Shown: piece after piece, positions 34,451 to 42,626 of the stretch
How positions within the stretch are numbered: position 1 is the stretch's first letter
Layout of the letters: each line of letters begins with the position of its first letter
Origin: Pseudomonas asplenii
GTDB lineage: Bacteria > Pseudomonadota > Gammaproteobacteria > Pseudomonadales > Pseudomonadaceae
Reading direction: 5' to 3'
DNA length: 64,000 bases
Assembly (NCBI RefSeq): GCF_900105475.1
Contig: NZ_LT629777.1
Location: 6,262,001 to 6,326,000, forward strand
Notes under the pieces: generated by a model
What the model was told of the DNA's origin: nothing
What the model saw: only the letters and a program-made list of their open reading frames with translations
The model's database searches: none
Made by a program: the position numbers and the translations under genes

Positions 34451-34927
34451 ATGCGCATATGGATTGCCGCAGCCGTAACGGCAACGACACTACTCGCTAG
34501 CTTCTGCGCCCAGGCGGGCATCATCGATGTGAACCGCGCCGTCGACGAAATCCGCGACGGTGCACTGATCCTCGATCTGCGCAACAACAGTGACTTCGCC
34601 GCCGGCAATATCCATAACTCCCTGCAGGTCGACCTGACCCTGGAAAATGGCACCGGCATCAGCGCCGAAGGCCTGGCCTATCAGTTGCGCCTGGTGGTGC
34701 TCGACCCGAATGCCACCGTGGTGATCTACAGCGACACCAATCAGCATGCCCTGGAAGCCGAGGACACGCTGATCCGGCGTGGCTACTTCGGTATCGTCAA
34801 CGGCGGCAACTACAACGAATTGCGCGATGCATTGTTCGATCATGTCGAAGACACCCCGACCTGGGTCTTCGACAACGACGATGACATTGCCGACCAATCC
34901 ACCCCTACCACCACCCCGATCGAATAA
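34451..34927 (+). CDS. Periplasmic rhodanese-fold protein lacking the catalytic Cys
   Basis: A 158-residue exported protein: signal peptide 1-22 (ASFCAQA). The rhodanese fold follows with LILDLRNNSDFAAGNIHNSLQVDL. At the active-site loop, where CxxGxR is expected, it reads VVIYSDTNQHALEAE (Ser94); the only Cys is in the signal peptide. It therefore cannot be a sulfurtransferase and may bind a partner. The Asp/Thr-rich tail (DNDDDIADQSTPTTTP) is unusual. It lies 9 bases before the cytochrome c fusion and forms an operon with it. Confidence 0.8.
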   Translation: MRIWIAAAVTATTLLASFCAQAGIIDVNRAVDEIRDGALILDLRNNSDFAAGNIHNSLQVDLTLENGTGISAEGLAYQLRLVVLDPNATVVIYSDTNQHALEAEDTLIRRGYFGIVNGGNYNELRDALFDHVEDTPTWVFDNDDDIADQSTPTTTPIE

Positions 34928-34936
34928 AAACCACGA

Positions 34937-35746
34937 ATGAAACGCCTGATACTGCTGACGACCGTACTGCTCTGTAGCCACCTGCATGCCGCGCAACTGA
35001 CCCTCGATCTCGGCTCCGGCCGTCAGACCTGGGAAACCGAGGCATTGCTGGCGCACCCCAAGGCACAGACCATCACCATCGACAACGACGTCTCCTACAA
35101 ACGCCAGATGACGTATCGCGCCGTGCCGTTAGCGGCGCTGCTGAAGGGCATCCGGCCGGACGATCACTTGCAGGCCGTGGCGCTGGACGGGTTTGCCGCC
35201 GAGATGAACGCCGCGCCGCTGCTCGGCAAGACCGGCGCCCAGGCCTGGCTGGCGGTGGAGGACCCGGCCAAACCCTGGCCACCACTGGCCGAGGGCAAGC
35301 CAGGCGCCGGGCCGTTCTACCTGGTGTGGACGCACCCGGAAGCCGGGCACATCGGCCCCGAGCAATGGCCTTTTCAGGTAGCCCGCATTCAACGCCTGGC
35401 CTCGGTAGCCGAGCGTTTCCCCGCACTGCTGCCGGATCCCAAGCTGGCGGCCAATGATCCGGTGAACCGGGGCTTCGCGCTGTTCCAGAAAAACTGCCTG
35501 GCCTGTCACACGCTCAATGGCGCGGGTGACGCACAAGTGGGGCCGGACCTGAACGTGCCATACAGCCCGACCGAGTATTTCGCCGAAGGTTATCTCAAGC
35601 GTTACATCCGCGATCCGCAGAGTCTGCGCCATTGGCCGCAGGCGAAAATGCCGGCGTTCTCCCCGGCGGTGCTGCCGGAGGGTGAGTTGGATCTGCTGGT
35701 GGACTATCTCAGGCACATGAGCAAACGCAAGGTGCCGCTTCAGTAG
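34937..35746 (+). CDS. Exported protein with molybdopterin-oxidoreductase-like domain fused to cytochrome c
   Basis: A 269-residue periplasmic protein, signal peptide 1-18 (LCSHLHA). Residues about 19-155 resemble the sulfite-oxidase/molybdopterin-domain fold without cofactor Cys (TITIDNDVSYKRQMTYRAVPLAALL and AWLAVEDPAKPWPPL, shown in part). Residues about 175-260 form a mono-heme cytochrome c: CLACH, then PDLNVPYSP and distal Met in KMPAFSP. A role in electron transfer with the preceding Cys-less rhodanese is likely, partner unknown. Confidence 0.82.
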   Translation: MKRLILLTTVLLCSHLHAAQLTLDLGSGRQTWETEALLAHPKAQTITIDNDVSYKRQMTYRAVPLAALLKGIRPDDHLQAVALDGFAAEMNAAPLLGKTGAQAWLAVEDPAKPWPPLAEGKPGAGPFYLVWTHPEAGHIGPEQWPFQVARIQRLASVAERFPALLPDPKLAANDPVNRGFALFQKNCLACHTLNGAGDAQVGPDLNVPYSPTEYFAEGYLKRYIRDPQSLRHWPQAKMPAFSPAVLPEGELDLLVDYLRHMSKRKVPLQ

Positions 35747-36044
35747 GTGCCCGTTCACTGGGTTCCATTCAGTAGGCCTTATGGTTTTGAGCAAGGCCTA
35801 CGGGCCTGTTCGCGGATAAATCCCAGCGTGACCTTCAAGCCAAGAGTCAATGGCCTTTAGCTATCACGCACATAGCCAGAGTTGATTTCCGCTTGCGCAA
35901 AGGCTGGCGGATAATCACTCCATCAAGCCAGCCAAGGCGACCGACCCGGAGCCATTGCGCAACTTGTCCCCTTTTTGCCAGGCGCTCAAACACGTCGGCA
36001 GGTGGATCGACCCCATACGCGTCCACATAATGAGCTTCCCATTC

Positions 36045-36071
36045 GGCCACCCTTGACGGTGGCCTTTTTTT
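36045..36071 (+). terminator. Rho-independent terminator
   Basis: GGCCACC (36045-36051), loop CTTGAC, GGTGGCC (36058-36064), then seven T. It would end a plus-strand transcript, either a long 3' end of the cytochrome operon or an unannotated transcript. Confidence 0.85.
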
Positions 36072-36093
36072 GCCCGGCACAAACACCCCAGAC

Positions 36094-36122
36094 AAAAACG
36101 GCCGACCCGCAGGCCAGCCGTT
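36094..36122 (-). terminator. Terminator of rraB
   Basis: On the minus strand AACGGC, a GC-rich loop and GCCGTT followed by TTTTT, 22 bases after the rraB stop. Confidence 0.7.
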
Positions 36123-36143
36123 GTTACCAGACACTCAGTGCGC

Positions 36144-36482
36144 TCAGTTGAGCGCCCGTATCGGATGCTTGACCCCCCACCCCTCGATCACCCCACCCAG
36201 CGGCTCGACCACCGCGCCGAAGTCGTGCTCGAAATCATCGATGCCGCCATAGGTGGCGTACATCACCTTGCTCAGTTCCAGATACCAGGCACCGTCGTCC
36301 CTGGGGCTGACCTGAGCGTTCAAGGATTCACCACGAAACTGACCTGCAGCCCTGCGCGCCCGCTCCTCGTCCGGGAAAATGGCATAGAACTCGATGGGAT
36401 GGATACGTGCGAAATCAAAACCGCCTTCTTTCATGCGGCGCAGCACTTGGCTGCTGATGTCTTCTTGATAGGCTGTGCTCAT
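36144..36482 (-). CDS. rraB: Ribonuclease E inhibitor RraB family protein
   Basis: A 112-residue protein of the RraB/DUF695-like family: IHPIEFYAIFPDEERARRAA and the C-terminal PLGGVIEGWGVKHP. E. coli RraB binds RNase E and modulates mRNA decay. GAGGAGG lies 7 bases before the ATG. Monocistronic with its own terminator. Direct assay of RNase E inhibition in Pseudomonas is not something the sequence shows. Confidence 0.85.
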   Translation of the reverse strand: MSTAYQEDISSQVLRRMKEGGFDFARIHPIEFYAIFPDEERARRAAGQFRGESLNAQVSPRDDGAWYLELSKVMYATYGGIDDFEHDFGAVVEPLGGVIEGWGVKHPIRALN

Positions 36483-36694
36483 GAAACGTCCTCCTCAGCA
36501 AGCGTTGGATAGACTTTCCGCGATCCCGAACCAGGCACCCACGGCGCTGGCAGTACGACAGATGTCCGTCGCCGGGAAACAAGCATGTAGCTGACAAGAT
36601 CAGACAACCTTAGCGAATCATTCGCTGATCTCGTTTGCAGAGTAGCGCGATGCCAGCATCTCTGCCAGAGGCGCTACGGTGGAAAAATCGACTT

Positions 36695-36931
36695 TCATGA
36701 AGCCGGCGCGATGCGCAGGATCTGGATACTGTTCTGCTCCTTGAGACTCTTGAGTGTCGGCTCGGCCATGCGCCCATCGAGGTCATTGAGATCCAGCTCG
36801 GCGGTAACCGGCAACAGCCTGGCGCGAATCCATTGCGCTGCCTGTTCCATACTCGGTTGTTGCTCGTAATCGAAGCGCTCGACGCGCTGAACACCATGAT
36901 CATCCACAAAAGTGACTGCCCACATCCTCAT
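36695..36931 (-). CDS. Small conserved-looking hypothetical protein
   Basis: 78 residues, MRMWAVTFVDDHGVQRVERFDYEQQ-type N-terminus with alternating strand and helix character, no Cys, no signal peptide. AGGAG lies 6 bases before the ATG at 36931. No family recognised. The following minus-strand gap of 212 bases before rraB contains nothing distinctive. Confidence 0.65.
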   Translation of the reverse strand: MRMWAVTFVDDHGVQRVERFDYEQQPSMEQAAQWIRARLLPVTAELDLNDLDGRMAEPTLKSLKEQNSIQILRIAPAS

Positions 36932-37067
36932 CGGTGTCTCCTCGCTCAAGCCCAGCACGGGCTCACAGGTATCTGGACCGTGAGATCAGCAGGATCGTTC
37001 AAGGGGTTCGCCGTCAGTCTTGAAGAATCTGCTGCCACAGGCGTGGCAGCAGACAGGCGTCAGCCGA

Positions 37068-37673
37068 TCACTTCTCGGCGCGTTCCTTGAGGGCCAGCAG
37101 CGTGTTGTAAGGGGCTTCGACCACAAACTTGTTCGCCAGCCACGAAGGCACGCTGCCACCCGGCTCGGTGTGCACCTGGTAGGTCACTTCGGTGAGGTTG
37201 TCGCCCTTGGGCACCAGTTTCCAGAAGCCTTCAACCTGGGCCACACGCACATAGCCTTTTTCTTCCGGCTTGTAGGTCGGCACGCCCTGAAGCTTACGGG
37301 TCAAGCTGCCGTCGGCGTTCTGAATCGTGGTGATATGCAGGTAGGAATCGCGATCGGTGACCGGGAAAGGTGCCTTGAACTGCGTGTAGGTCCAGCTCTC
37401 ATCGCCTTTCTTGTCCACCAGCTTCTGCGACTTGCACTCGTGGATCCAGGCACAGGCACTGGCCACGTCATCCTGCAGGGCACGGATCTTGGCGACAGAA
37501 GCCTTGATCGTCGTGACACCCTGGTAGGCCTTGTACTTGGAACCGGCGATTTCGGCGAGCGACACCTTGATCCCGTTTTCGTCCTTGGCCGTCTCCCAGG
37601 TTTCCGCATACGCGGTACCGGTCAACAGCACAGTCAAACCACAAACCACAGCCATACGATGCAGCGAACCCAT
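37068..37673 (-). CDS. Exported START-domain (Bet v1-like) lipid-binding protein
   Basis: A 201-residue periplasmic protein with signal peptide (1-23, ending AYA) and a START-like fold: ENGIKVSLAEIAGSKYKAY, ACAWIHECKSQKL (two Cys, likely a disulfide), PFPVTDRDSYLHITT, PEEKGYVRVAQVEGFWKLVP. Such proteins bind hydrophobic ligands. AAGGAATAAGAAA precedes the ATG. Ligand unknown; it is followed on the same strand by no gene within 130 bases. Confidence 0.88.
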   Translation of the reverse strand: MGSLHRMAVVCGLTVLLTGTAYAETWETAKDENGIKVSLAEIAGSKYKAYQGVTTIKASVAKIRALQDDVASACAWIHECKSQKLVDKKGDESWTYTQFKAPFPVTDRDSYLHITTIQNADGSLTRKLQGVPTYKPEEKGYVRVAQVEGFWKLVPKGDNLTEVTYQVHTEPGGSVPSWLANKFVVEAPYNTLLALKERAEK

Positions 37674-37707
37674 TTTCTTATTCCTTATTGTTGAAGGTGA
37701 ACAAGCT

Positions 37708-37962
37708 TCAAGCCGACGTCATTTGTTCCCACCAGCCGATCAGCCGGATAGCCTCTTCACGACTACTGCCACACACTTGCGGGTCAGCCTTGAAACCACC
37801 ACACACGGCCGGCCGCTCCGGCCTGCCAAACAGCTCACAGAGGTTTTCGACCGAGAGATGCACACAACGTTCTCCGGCCGGCTTTCCAGCAGGCATGCCA
37901 GGCAGCGGCGAGCTGATGGAAGGAGCGATACAGCAGGCACCACACCCTTCACGGCAGTTCAT
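37708..37962 (-). CDS. YkgJ-family Cys-cluster protein
   Basis: An 84-residue protein with the Zn/Fe-binding pattern CREGCGACC near the N-terminus, RCVHL, LCELFGRPERPAVC and a C-terminal C of QVCGSS; eight Cys in a small protein fit the UPF0153/YkgJ family. Probably a metal chelator or chaperone. GGGAG precedes the ATG. It is upstream of the START-domain gene by 34 bases and may be cotranscribed. Confidence 0.88.
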   Translation of the reverse strand: MNCREGCGACCIAPSISSPLPGMPAGKPAGERCVHLSVENLCELFGRPERPAVCGGFKADPQVCGSSREEAIRLIGWWEQMTSA

Positions 37963-38111
37963 GGCGACACGCTCCCTGCAACGGACCCGGGGTGTAAAAG
38001 ACAGAGTAACCGCTAAAACGGCTGTTTAAAATTAGTCGCACAATGGTTTTTCAATAATAAGGACGATGACTCACCAGTCACTGACGAAATGTCGTAACTG
38101 ACTGTCGGAAT

Positions 38112-38630
38112 CTACTGTTTGAACTCGAAGTCCAGGGCTGCGCCTTCCACTTCCCGGCGACTTTCGTTGCGCAATTGCAGATCCATCTCATTGCTCAGCA
38201 GTCGACCGTTGAGCTGAAACGGCGTCTGGGAGGCCGGCTTTTCGACAAACATCTGCGGCAATAGCGGTCGGCTCTTGGACAGTGGCACCTTACCGACCGG
38301 CTGCATCTTGTTGACCAGCTCCTGGGGCAGACTCAGGTCCAGCTTGGCGGGAGGAAGGCGGGTCTTCACCACCTCATTGCTGACCGAACGGGACTTTTTC
38401 GTTGCGGCCTTTTTTGTCGGAACAGTCTTTTTCGGCTGAGCTTTTTTCGGAGTGGCCTCGGCCTTTTTCGTCGCAGCTTGGGTTGTCTTCGGCGGCGTGG
38501 CCTTGGTTTTCTGTACCGCACTGCTGGTGGCTGGCGACTTTTCCTGAGCCTGCGACATGGCTGTACCGCCAACGCCCAAGCCGGTCAGCAAGGCAAGCAA
38601 TAGCAAGCGTACAGCGAAAGTCGCTTTCAT
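38112..38630 (-). CDS. Exported Lys/Ala/Thr-rich (histone-H1-like) protein
   Basis: A 172-residue protein with a signal peptide (1-28), then a low-complexity basic region of about 50 residues (KTKATPPKTTQAATKKAEATPKK) resembling histone H1-like tails, and a C-terminal ordered half (LPPAKLDLSLPQELV ... LDFEFKQ). Pseudomonas genomes often carry such proteins of unknown role. The start at 38630 fits the signal peptide; the longer frame is not believed. SD is poor. Confidence 0.75.
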   Translation of the reverse strand: MKATFAVRLLLLALLTGLGVGGTAMSQAQEKSPATSSAVQKTKATPPKTTQAATKKAEATPKKAQPKKTVPTKKAATKKSRSVSNEVVKTRLPPAKLDLSLPQELVNKMQPVGKVPLSKSRPLLPQMFVEKPASQTPFQLNGRLLSNEMDLQLRNESRREVEGAALDFEFKQ

Positions 38631-38760
38631 AAACCCTACGGCATGAACAACAGAGTGCTCTATGCTCGCTCGTTGAGCAGTCGATGACAAGTCACGAGCG
38701 CCGCAATCGTCCCCGGATGCCGCCGCCGGGAGCGCCCTCAAGCGCTTCCCGGCAGTCGAC

Positions 38761-40203
38761 TCAGAACAACCCGGCTGCGGTTTCCTGGCACAACTGGCTG
38801 GCCAGCATGCCGAGGGTCATCAACGCCCGCTCGGCCTCGCGGTTCCACGGAATCGCGCAGTTGAGCCGGATACAGTGGTTGAATTGTTCGGTATTGCTGA
38901 AGATCAGTCCCGGCGCAATGCTGATGCCTTGTTGCAAGGCGCGCACGTGCAGCTCCTGAGTATTGACCCGTCCCGGCAGGCTGACCCAGAGAATGAAACC
39001 GCCGGTCGGACGGGTCATCTGCGTGCCTTCGGGGAAATACTGCTGCACCGCCAACTGAAAGGCGCTGAGGTTCTTGCGGTACTCCTGACGAATGTAGCGC
39101 AGGTGCCGGTCGTAGCCGCCGTTCTCCAGGTAGGCCGCCACGCCCATCTGCGTCACGCTACAGGCAGAATGGGTACTGAAGGTCTGCAAGCGCTGGATTT
39201 CCTGCTGGAACTTGCCGGCGATCATCCAGCCAATGCGCACGCCGGGCGACAGGGTCTTGGAGAAGCTCGAGCAATAAATCACCCGATCCAGCCGGTCATA
39301 GGCCTTGAGCGCCTTGGTACGGCCAACCTCGAACATCAGTTCGCCGTAGATATCGTCTTCGACGATCTGGATATCAAAATCCGAAGCCAGGCGCAGCAAC
39401 TGTTTCTGGCGCTCCTCGGGCATGGTGCCGCCCAGCGGGTTGCTCAGCCGTGTGGTCAGCACCAGGGCCTTGATCGACCATTGGTTGGCCGCCAGTTGCA
39501 GAGCTTCAAGACTCATGCCGATGGCCGGATCGCTGGGGATCTCGATGACCTTGAGGCCCAGCAGGTCCGCCAGTTGCAGCAAGCCGTAATAGGTCGGCGA
39601 CTCGGCGGCGATCAGATCGCCAGGACGGGTCAATACCCGCAGCGACATCTGCAACGCATCCACGCAGCCATGGGTGATCACCACTTCGGAAGGGTCGACC
39701 ACCACGCCGGCATCGCGCATGCGAATCGCCACCTGGCGGCGCAGCGGCTCGAAACCGGGGCTGAACATGTAGCTGAACGCCCGCGGACTATGAAAGCGGG
39801 TGACCTTGGCCAACTGCTGGTGCAGGGCTCGAACCGGCAGATAGTCCACCGACGGCACGGCCGCGCCGAACGGAAACACCCCTTCACGACGGGACTCGAC
39901 CAGCACCTGGTGGATGATGCTGCTGCGGGTGACCAGGCCTGGACGCTCGACCCGGGCGATGTCCGGCGTCGGCGCGGTCAGCGCGGGGGTCTGGTGAACG
40001 TAATAGCCTGACTGCGGCCGGGCACGGATCAGTCCCTGGTCTTCCAGGTTGGCGTAGGCCTGCAACACCGTCGCATGGCTGACATTGAGCTGCGAGCTCA
40101 TCTTGCGTACCGAAGGCACGCGCTCGCCGGGCTGATAGACACCACGGCGAATATCGTCGGCCAGTTGCTGCGCAATGCGCTGGTAGAGCAATAGGTTGGT
40201 CAT
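38761..40203 (-). CDS. MocR-type GntR regulator with aminotransferase domain
   Basis: A 480-residue fusion: N-terminal GntR winged helix (LLYQRIAQQLADDIRRGVYQ, PSVRKMSSQLNVSHATVLQA) and a C-terminal fold-type I aminotransferase domain with the PLP lysine in SSFSKTLSPGVRIGW. PdxR, GabR and similar regulators bind PLP and an amino compound. Target genes are usually adjacent or divergent; no divergent gene lies within 280 bases. Domain order and length are standard. Confidence 0.93.
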   Translation of the reverse strand: MTNLLLYQRIAQQLADDIRRGVYQPGERVPSVRKMSSQLNVSHATVLQAYANLEDQGLIRARPQSGYYVHQTPALTAPTPDIARVERPGLVTRSSIIHQVLVESRREGVFPFGAAVPSVDYLPVRALHQQLAKVTRFHSPRAFSYMFSPGFEPLRRQVAIRMRDAGVVVDPSEVVITHGCVDALQMSLRVLTRPGDLIAAESPTYYGLLQLADLLGLKVIEIPSDPAIGMSLEALQLAANQWSIKALVLTTRLSNPLGGTMPEERQKQLLRLASDFDIQIVEDDIYGELMFEVGRTKALKAYDRLDRVIYCSSFSKTLSPGVRIGWMIAGKFQQEIQRLQTFSTHSACSVTQMGVAAYLENGGYDRHLRYIRQEYRKNLSAFQLAVQQYFPEGTQMTRPTGGFILWVSLPGRVNTQELHVRALQQGISIAPGLIFSNTEQFNHCIRLNCAIPWNREAERALMTLGMLASQLCQETAAGLF

Positions 40204-40383
40204 GAAGCGGCACTCGGTTTCAGCGGCGTTTTTATTCTTGAACGTAACGATACCGGAACAGTTTCAAAGTGTACTGGCACAGTTCCTACAATAGTCGACA
40301 ATACAGTGACGAGAGAAGCAAAACTGTATGGGCACACTTATCGGTGGAATTGGCCTGGTTTTGTCGCAGTGAGCCGAAGCCCT

Positions 40384-40412
40384 TGTGGCGAGCGGGCTTG
40401 TCGGATCGCCAC
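40384..40412. repeat. REP-family sequence, TGTGGCGAGCGGG type
   Basis: TGTGGCGAGCGGGCTTGTC followed by GGATCGCCAC, the same unit as at 48808-48832 and, with one change, 10472-10500. Confidence 0.7.
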
Positions 40413-40432
40413 CCGTGACGTAACCAGGCATG

Positions 40433-40462
40433 AAAAAACCCGGCACCTTGCGGATACCGGGT
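40433..40462 (-). terminator. Rho-independent terminator of the OmpA/DUF4398 operon
   Basis: On the minus strand ACCCGG, a partly paired inner section, CCGGGT and then TTTTTT, 22 bases after the stop at 40485. Confidence 0.85.
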
Positions 40463-40484
40463 CTGTTCTGGGTCGGCTGTAGCC

Positions 40485-41297
40485 TCAGCGGGCCGCGCCG
40501 AGATGGCCCTTCTCGTCGGAGAAGACGATCTCCACCCGCCGGTTCTGCGCCCTGCCCCGCTCGGTGGCATTGACGTCGATCGGGTATTCATCGCCATAAC
40601 CGACCACTTCGATGCGCTTTTCATCGATGCCCAGATCCACCAGCATGTCCGCCACGGACTGGGCCCGATCGCGGGACAGTTGCAGGTTGTGGTCCTTCTC
40701 CCCGGTGCTGTCGGTATAGCCCTCGATGCGCACTATACGTTTCGGGTTGAGCTGGAGAAACTGCACCAGCTTGAGCACCGCACGGTTGGCGGAACTCTTC
40801 AGCTCCGCTTCACCGGTATCGAACAGCACATCGCCCAGGGTCATCACCAGGCCACGGTCGGTCTGGGTGCTGGCCTGGCTGATCTGGTCTTCCAGCCATT
40901 TGCCCTGCTGCTGCACGCTGAGCAGCTTGGATTCGCGCAGGGCCAGTTGCAGACGCTGGCGTTCCAGCTCCAGCTTGGCGGCACGCTCCTGGTTCAGGGC
41001 CTGCTCGGTGTGCTGGCGGGCGATGTCCGAGTAGCGCTCACTCAGGTAGGCATAATGCGCCACGTCGCTGCCACTGCCCCAGTAACTGGACAGGCGATCG
41101 GCGCGCGCCAGTGACTCACCGGCACGGATCACGTCCTTGGGCGCGAAGCGCAGCACGTCGGTATCTTCCTTGACCTTCTGGAAGCTGGCCGAAGCCTGCT
41201 GCAGGGCCGTCTCGCTGGCCTGCTGGCCGGCACAGCCATAAAGACCGGCACAGACCAACGCCAGCAGAACGCCGCCCCTTCGGCTCGCATAGATCAT
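40485..41297 (-). CDS. OmpA-family lipoprotein (DUF4398 + OmpA)
   Basis: A 270-residue outer-membrane-bound protein: lipobox LYGC near residue 22, a helical DUF4398-like region with coiled-coil character (ERAAKLELERQRLQLALRE), and a C-terminal OmpA peptidoglycan-binding domain with GDVLFDTGEAELK, GYTDSTG, LSRDRAQSVADMLV and NRRVEIV. It anchors the outer membrane to the wall. ATG overlaps the stop of the upstream DUF4398 gene by 4 bases, so the two are translationally coupled. Confidence 0.92.
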   Translation of the reverse strand: MIYASRRGGVLLALVCAGLYGCAGQQASETALQQASASFQKVKEDTDVLRFAPKDVIRAGESLARADRLSSYWGSGSDVAHYAYLSERYSDIARQHTEQALNQERAAKLELERQRLQLALRESKLLSVQQQGKWLEDQISQASTQTDRGLVMTLGDVLFDTGEAELKSSANRAVLKLVQFLQLNPKRIVRIEGYTDSTGEKDHNLQLSRDRAQSVADMLVDLGIDEKRIEVVGYGDEYPIDVNATERGRAQNRRVEIVFSDEKGHLGAAR

Positions 41298-41656
41298 TGC
41301 ACGTCCCTCAATTGCTTGCGCAAGCGCGTGATGCGGGTATTGAGCAGCTTCAGCTCTTCCTGGCTCTTTTGCGTCAATACCTGGGCTTCGGCCAGGCGCG
41401 CGTCCAGTTCGGCCTGTTCGGCGCGCATACGGGCTTTCTTGAAGGATTGGTCGGCCATATCGGACTGGGCACGCTCGAACTTGCCTTCGGCCAGTTTCAG
41501 TTCGGCGACCTCGTCGGCCTTGGCACCCACCGCGCGGGCTTGTTCGAGCGCACGCTCGGTGAGACGCATTTGTTCATTCGGCGCCGGATCGGCTGCGCAG
41601 CCCGCCAGGGCCACGACGGCCAGTGCCGCGAATAAAGGTCGAATACTCAAAAGCAA
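41294..41656 (-). CDS. DUF4398 lipoprotein
   Basis: A 120-residue lipoprotein with lipobox LAGC near residue 20, followed by a long charged helix (TERALEQARAVGAKADEVAE, RMRAEQAELDARLAEAQ) typical of DUF4398. It is probably a periplasmic coiled-coil partner of the downstream OmpA lipoprotein, which carries a similar region; the ATGA overlap (41294-41297) supports a joint product. The substrate-binding gene starts just upstream. Confidence 0.88.
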   Translation of the reverse strand: MLLSIRPLFAALAVVALAGCAADPAPNEQMRLTERALEQARAVGAKADEVAELKLAEGKFERAQSDMADQSFKKARMRAEQAELDARLAEAQVLTQKSQEELKLLNTRITRLRKQLRDVQ

Positions 41657-41660
41657 ATTC

Positions 41661-42473
41661 CTACTGTTTGGGCGCGCCGGCCGGCTGCAGTTGCGCCTTC
41701 CAACGCTCCAGATTGCGCTGCAACGCGGCCTCGGTCAGGCCGGAAGCGGGCAATTCTGTCATTTTTTTCGCCAACTGTCCGCGCAACCAGGCGTCATTGC
41801 AGGCCGAGTTATGCGAGACCGCGAGGAACAGACCCGGCTGATCGATGGGCTGGGGTCGTGGGCCAATATCCCTGGCCATGCCCAGACTCTGCGCAGTGAC
41901 CATGCCGGCATAGCGCCCGGCCAGGACATACTCGACCTCGCCCAGCAACAGTTTCTGCAACGCCTGGGGCAATGCTGGTGTGTACTGCAGGGTCAGTTGC
42001 GCCTTGCTGAACGCCACGAACGGTTGCGTCATCCGGGCCTTCTGCGAGACGGCGCCGCTATGCCCCTGCAAGTCGCTGGCGGCGTTGTAGACCACCGGCG
42101 AATCGTTGCGCGTCCAGACCAGGAAATCGTTCTGCACCAGGGCCGGGTGGATGTAGTCCAACGACTCCAGCTCGTTGACGCTGATCGGCGCGTCCACCAG
42201 CAGATCCATGCGCCCACTGCGCACTTCCTCCAGGGCCTGGGAGCGCTTGCCGCCGTAGAGCACCTCGATCTTGAGCCCCAGCTCGCTACCCACCTGGCGC
42301 AACAGGTCGGCGCTGGCGCCGATCAGGTGGACCGGATCCTCGGGGTCACGCCACAGGTAGGGCGGCGCGTCCGGGCTGCCGGTGACAATCAGACGCTCGC
42401 ATTTGCCCACGGCCAGGGCCTGGGTGGACAGTCCCAACAGCAGCGATAGTGCAGCGACGCGAAGCACGTCCAT
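41661..42473 (-). CDS. Periplasmic solute-binding protein (SBP family 3)
   Basis: A 270-residue exported binding protein, signal peptide 1-21. The PBPb fold includes ERLIVTGSPDAPPYLWRD, GASADLLRQVGSELGLKIEVL and RMDLLVDAPISVNELESLDYIHP. There is no permease or ATPase beside it, so it may be a sensor or a chemoreceptor-linked protein, or use a distant transporter. ATG 42473 with GGAG upstream is preferred to TTG 42488. It reads into the DUF4398-OmpA pair after 4 bases. Confidence 0.85.
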   Translation of the reverse strand: MDVLRVAALSLLLGLSTQALAVGKCERLIVTGSPDAPPYLWRDPEDPVHLIGASADLLRQVGSELGLKIEVLYGGKRSQALEEVRSGRMDLLVDAPISVNELESLDYIHPALVQNDFLVWTRNDSPVVYNAASDLQGHSGAVSQKARMTQPFVAFSKAQLTLQYTPALPQALQKLLLGEVEYVLAGRYAGMVTAQSLGMARDIGPRPQPIDQPGLFLAVSHNSACNDAWLRGQLAKKMTELPASGLTEAALQRNLERWKAQLQPAGAPKQ

Positions 42474-42574
42474 GACAAATTTCTCCAATCAATACTGCTG
42501 ACTGCAGGAGCAGGATACCGGTGTAAACATGATGCCAGCGCACGCATGAAGGGGTGTCGGCACGATGATTCGGT

Positions 42575-42608
42575 AAAAAAAAACCCGGTCAAAAGACCGG
42601 GCTCTTTT
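42575..42608. terminator. Bidirectional rho-independent terminator
   Basis: CCCGGTC (42584-42590), loop AAAA, GACCGGG (42595-42601), with an A run left and CTCTTTT right. On the minus strand it ends the etfBA transcript. Confidence 0.9.
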
Positions 42609-42626
42609 ATAAGTGAAGCCGCTGGA

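Larger units (their letters stand above)
35747..36143. other. Gap with plus-strand terminator and doubtful minus-strand frame
   Basis: 397 bases. A plus-strand terminator at 36045-36071 and a minus-strand one for rraB at 36094-36122 are clear. A minus-strand frame of 67-95 codons (35847-36050 or 36134) has plausible protein-like stretches (VAEWEAHYVDAYGVDPPADV) but no SD at a good distance, a mixed third-base pattern, and contains the terminator; I leave it undecided. Confidence 0.4.
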
